DNA of 6,824 nucleotides from Aalborgiella sp043740415 (lineage in GTDB: Bacteria > Pseudomonadota > Gammaproteobacteria > Burkholderiales > Burkholderiaceae_C). Shown here piece by piece: positions 5,023 to 6,824 of the stretch. The stretch is taken from NCBI GenBank assembly GCA_043740415.1, contig JAYUCJ010000260.1:1-6824 (forward strand), written 5' to 3'. The notes below the pieces were generated by a model. It ran no database searches. It worked only from the letters and a program-made list of their open reading frames with translations, and had not been told where the DNA came from. The position numbers and the translations under genes were made by a program. Each line of letters starts with the position of its first letter. Position 1 is the stretch's first letter.

Positions 5023-5615
5023 CACTGGCGTTGCTCGATACCAATGCCTACCTCAGGCTGGCCAAGCGCATACGGCCTTTGCTGGGCAAGAAGTTCGGGC
5101 AAAAAGACTATGTTCTCACTATCCTGAAGGATGTTGAAGAAGCGGTGCATCGCAGTCCAAGGCTGCGTCACAACTTTCCCTGGTTTGATATTGACGATTT
5201 GACGGCAGAGCGCATGGCACAAACTCTGCGCTTGAATGCAGACGAAAAAGCCAAACTGGCAGCTGCGACCAGCGTTTTACATGGGCTGGTCCAGATGGAA
5301 CCCGCCAGATTCATGACGCATCGGCGTTCCCCACCGTCTTACACAGATTGCCGCGTCTTGGCATTTGGCCAAATTCGGCCAACCATCGTGGTGACAGACG
5401 ATCTTGGCATGCATGAATTAGCCAGCATGGTAGGCATTGATCAGATCTGGCATGGGCATGAGTTGTTAAAAAAGATGCTGAGTGCACAACTCATTGACAA
5501 CAACCTTGTACGTGAAATTTACGAAGCACTAGAAACCAATGGCGATATGCCAGCCACTTGGCGTGAAGCAAAACACAGCACCTTCGTCAAAGTATTTGGC
5601 AAACCCGCCGCTTAA
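5019..5615 (+). CDS. PIN-like nuclease, long form (toxin candidate)
   Basis: A 198-residue protein with a recognisable PIN pattern: D7 in ALLDTNAYLRLAK, E40 in ILKDVEEAV, D110 in SYTDCRVLAFG, and D127/D128 in IVVTDDLGMHELA. All four acidic positions needed for a metal-dependent nuclease appear to be present. It is about 50-60 residues longer than a standard PIN toxin. The extra length comes from a charged helical insertion in the middle (about 60-105) and a C-terminal extension (about 150-198) after the last motif. It is not DUF4411: it keeps DTN and lacks ADPFIIACA and VVTEER. It starts with TTG inside the stop of the peptidase gene, so it is probably translated at a lower rate and coupled to it. 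The pair ends at the terminator 5632-5657. A toxin role is inferred from the gene order and motifs. I do not recognise a named family for it. Confidence 0.75.
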   Translation: MTLALLDTNAYLRLAKRIRPLLGKKFGQKDYVLTILKDVEEAVHRSPRLRHNFPWFDIDDLTAERMAQTLRLNADEKAKLAAATSVLHGLVQMEPARFMTHRRSPPSYTDCRVLAFGQIRPTIVVTDDLGMHELASMVGIDQIWHGHELLKKMLSAQLIDNNLVREIYEALETNGDMPATWREAKHSTFVKVFGKPAA

Positions 5616-5631
5616 ATCACGGTGACAAACA

Positions 5632-5657
5632 AAAACAGCACCCGCAGGTGCTGTTTT
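5632..5657. terminator. Bidirectional terminator between third pair and glcB
   Basis: AAAACAGCACC (5632-5642) pairs with GGTGCTGTTTT (5647-5657) around CGCA, identical to 3535-3560. It serves the PIN-like gene on the plus strand and glcB on the minus strand, where a run of five T follows the stem. Confidence 0.9.
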
Positions 5658-5710
5658 ACTCATTTCAGAGGCAATTTTCGCCTATAGCCGACATATTCAT
5701 TGCCTAAACA

Positions 5711-5727
5711 GCTATTAATTACATAGC
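5711..5727. repeat. GCTAT-N7-ATAGC hairpin
   Basis: The inner stem GCTAT (5711-5715) with ATAGC (5723-5727) matches that at 3614-3630. The outer stem survives only as TAAA (5705-5708) with TTTA (5730-5733). The palindromic insert begins just to its right. Confidence 0.5.
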
Positions 5728-5734
5728 AATTTAA

Positions 5735-5760
5735 CCCTTCGACAAGCTCAGGGCGAACGG
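5735..5760. repeat. REP-like palindromic intergenic element
   Basis: A 26-bp element that begins CCCTTCGACAAGCTC and ends AGGGCGAACGG. It has internal symmetry (CCCT with AGGG, TTCG with CGAA). From memory this word recurs many times between genes in Comamonadaceae and other proteobacteria. It is missing at the equivalent place in the first repeat copy, so it was inserted in, or lost from, one of them. Confidence 0.6.
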
Positions 5761-5767
5761 GTGGGTA

Positions 5768-6824
5768 TTACGCCTCTCCCGCCTTCACCTTCAAGCGCCA
5801 AGCATGCAACAACGGCTCGGTGTAGCCGCTTGGCTGCTCTAGTCCTTTGAAGACCAAATCTGTCGCGGCTTTGTAGGCGGCGCTGGTTTTGAAGTTGCCG
5901 GCCATGTTTTTGTAGAGCGTGTCGCCGGCGTTTTGGCCGTCAACCACGGCTGCCATGCGCTCAAAGGTGGCGTTGACTTGGGCGGTGTTGGTGATGCCAT
6001 GCAAGAGCCAGTTGGCGATGTGCTGGCTGCTGATGCGCAGGGTGGCGCGGTCTTCCATGAGGCCGATGTTGTGGATGTCGGGCACCTTGCTGCAGCCCAC
6101 GCCCAGGTCGATCCAGCGCACCACGTAGCCCAGGATGCCCTGGGCGTTGTTGTCGAGTTCCTGCTGGATGTCGGCCGGCGACCAGCTCGGTTTCTTCAGC
6201 ACCGGGACCGTCAGCAGGCCGGTCAGCAGGGCCTCGCGCTCGGCATCGACATCGATCGTCTCCATCCGCTTTTGCACCGCGAACACATCGACCTGGTGGT
6301 AGTGCAGTGCGTGCAGGGTCGCGGCCGTCGGGCTCGGCACCCACGCCGTGTTGGCGCCGGCTTTCGGGTGCGCGATTTTCTGCACCAGCATCGCGGCCAT
6401 CAGGTCGGGCATGGCCCACATGCCCTTGCCGATTTGCGCCTTGCCGCGCAAGCCGCAGTCCAGGCCGACCAGCACGTTGTTGCGCTCGTAGGCCTGGAGC
6501 CAGGCGCTGGTTTTCATGTCGCCCTTGCGGATCATCGGCCCGGCCTGCATGGCGCTGTGCATCTCGTCGCCGGTGCGGTCGAGGAAGCCGGTGTTGATGA
6601 AGGCCACGCGCGCCGGCGCGGCGCCGATCGCAGCCTTGAGGTTGACGCTCATGCGCCGCTCTTCGTCCATGATGCCCATCTTCAGGGTGTTGCGCGGCAG
6701 CCCCAGCAGGTCTTCGGTGCGGGCGAACAGTTCGTCGGCAAACGCCACTTCAGCGGCGCCGTGCATCTTGGGCTTGACCACGTAGATCGAGCCGGAGCGC
6801 GAGTTGCGGATGCCGCCGGCATCG
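5768..6824 (-). CDS. glcB: Malate synthase G, C-terminal half (partial)
   Basis: The last 351 residues of malate synthase G, which condenses glyoxylate and acetyl-CoA to malate in the glyoxylate and glycolate pathways in the cytoplasm. The gene runs off the right edge; the whole enzyme is normally about 720-730 residues. Family landmarks follow in order: RNSRSGSIYVVKPKMHG (catalytic arginine region), MGIMDEERR and NTGFLDRTGDE (Glu and Asp Mg2+ ligands), GLRGKAQIGKGMWAMPDLMA, NTAWVPSPTAATLHALHYHQ, then VGCSKVPDI and LMEDRATLRISSQH, which carries the catalytic base Asp. All are intact. The stop is TAA at 5768-5770, followed on the minus strand by the hairpins and the terminator at 5632-5657. 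By eye the 3' about 300 bases are less GC-rich than the rest. A second, diverged 3' end of the gene lies at 3647-3752. Confidence 0.97.
   Translation of the reverse strand, partial: DAGGIRNSRSGSIYVVKPKMHGAAEVAFADELFARTEDLLGLPRNTLKMGIMDEERRMSVNLKAAIGAAPARVAFINTGFLDRTGDEMHSAMQAGPMIRKGDMKTSAWLQAYERNNVLVGLDCGLRGKAQIGKGMWAMPDLMAAMLVQKIAHPKAGANTAWVPSPTAATLHALHYHQVDVFAVQKRMETIDVDAEREALLTGLLTVPVLKKPSWSPADIQQELDNNAQGILGYVVRWIDLGVGCSKVPDIHNIGLMEDRATLRISSQHIANWLLHGITNTAQVNATFERMAAVVDGQNAGDTLYKNMAGNFKTSAAYKAATDLVFKGLEQPSGYTEPLLHAWRLKVKAGEA

Larger units (their letters stand above)
5631..5873. repeat. Second copy of the glcB-tail/terminator repeat
   Basis: This is the right-hand partner of 3534-3752, attached to the intact glcB. 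It contains the same terminator, the second small hairpin, the two-tier hairpin, and then the last about 103 bases of glcB. It carries a 26-bp palindromic insert (5735-5760) that the other copy lacks. Confidence 0.85.

Noticed and set aside
3534..5683. The 53-bp identical repeats as attachment sites of an integrative element
   Set aside because: No integrase, recombinase or transposase gene lies between them, and the identical part is a working terminator. Homologous recombination explains the duplication with fewer assumptions.
5961..6419. 152-residue minus-strand frame and several plus-strand frames inside glcB
   Set aside because: They are shadow frames of a high-GC gene: Arg, Ala and Gly rich, no motifs, and wholly inside the conserved malate synthase G frame.
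1..6824. CRISPR arrays, tRNA or rRNA genes
   Set aside because: No regularly spaced repeats, no clover-leaf with CCA-type end and no rRNA-like stretch were found on either strand.

Overview
The window looks like the chromosome of a betaproteobacterium in the order Burkholderiales, probably Comamonadaceae (inference). The reasons are a GC-rich malate synthase G gene, a GC-rich TauE/SafE-type permease, and two intergenic repeat types that I recall from that family: GCTAT-N7-ATAGC hairpins and a CCCTTCGAC...GGGCGAACGG palindrome. No species can be named from the sequence alone.

Layout. Positions 162-896 (+) encode a TSUP (TauE/SafE) membrane permease. Positions 973-1721 (+) hold a classical type II toxin-antitoxin pair: a ribbon-helix-helix antitoxin followed by a PIN-family RNase toxin, with a promoter and a palindromic operator in front. 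Positions 1875-3523 (+) hold a second pair: a 391-residue protein with an XRE-type helix-turn-helix and an ImmA/IrrE zinc peptidase domain, overlapping by 4 nt a DUF4411 PIN-like nuclease. This pair is clearly more AT-rich than its flanks. Positions 3889-5615 (+) hold a third pair of the same design but with little resemblance in sequence: a 377-residue HTH plus ImmA/IrrE peptidase, overlapping by 4 nt a 198-residue PIN-like protein that starts with TTG. The window ends with the C-terminal half of glcB (malate synthase G) on the minus strand (5768 to beyond 6824), convergent to everything else.

The junctions carry the history. The tail of glcB and its bidirectional terminator occur twice. The second copy (5631-5873) belongs to the intact glcB. 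The first copy (3534-3752) lies between pair 2 and pair 3 and contains an orphan 3' fragment of a diverged glcB, stop codon included. Pair 3 is therefore bracketed by direct repeats of about 200 bp. It appears to have arrived by recombination at the 3' end of glcB and could be lost by recombination between the repeats.

Taken together, the 973-5615 interval is a small defence or stress island. It stacks three PIN nucleases, each behind a different DNA-binding partner, in the gap between a permease gene and a housekeeping gene. Two of the partners are one-polypeptide repressor-protease proteins. The plausible common logic (inference) is that the first gene represses the operon and restrains the nuclease, and that a signal sensed or executed by the peptidase domain releases it. 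The peptidase target, the trigger and the RNA target of the nucleases cannot be read from the sequence.
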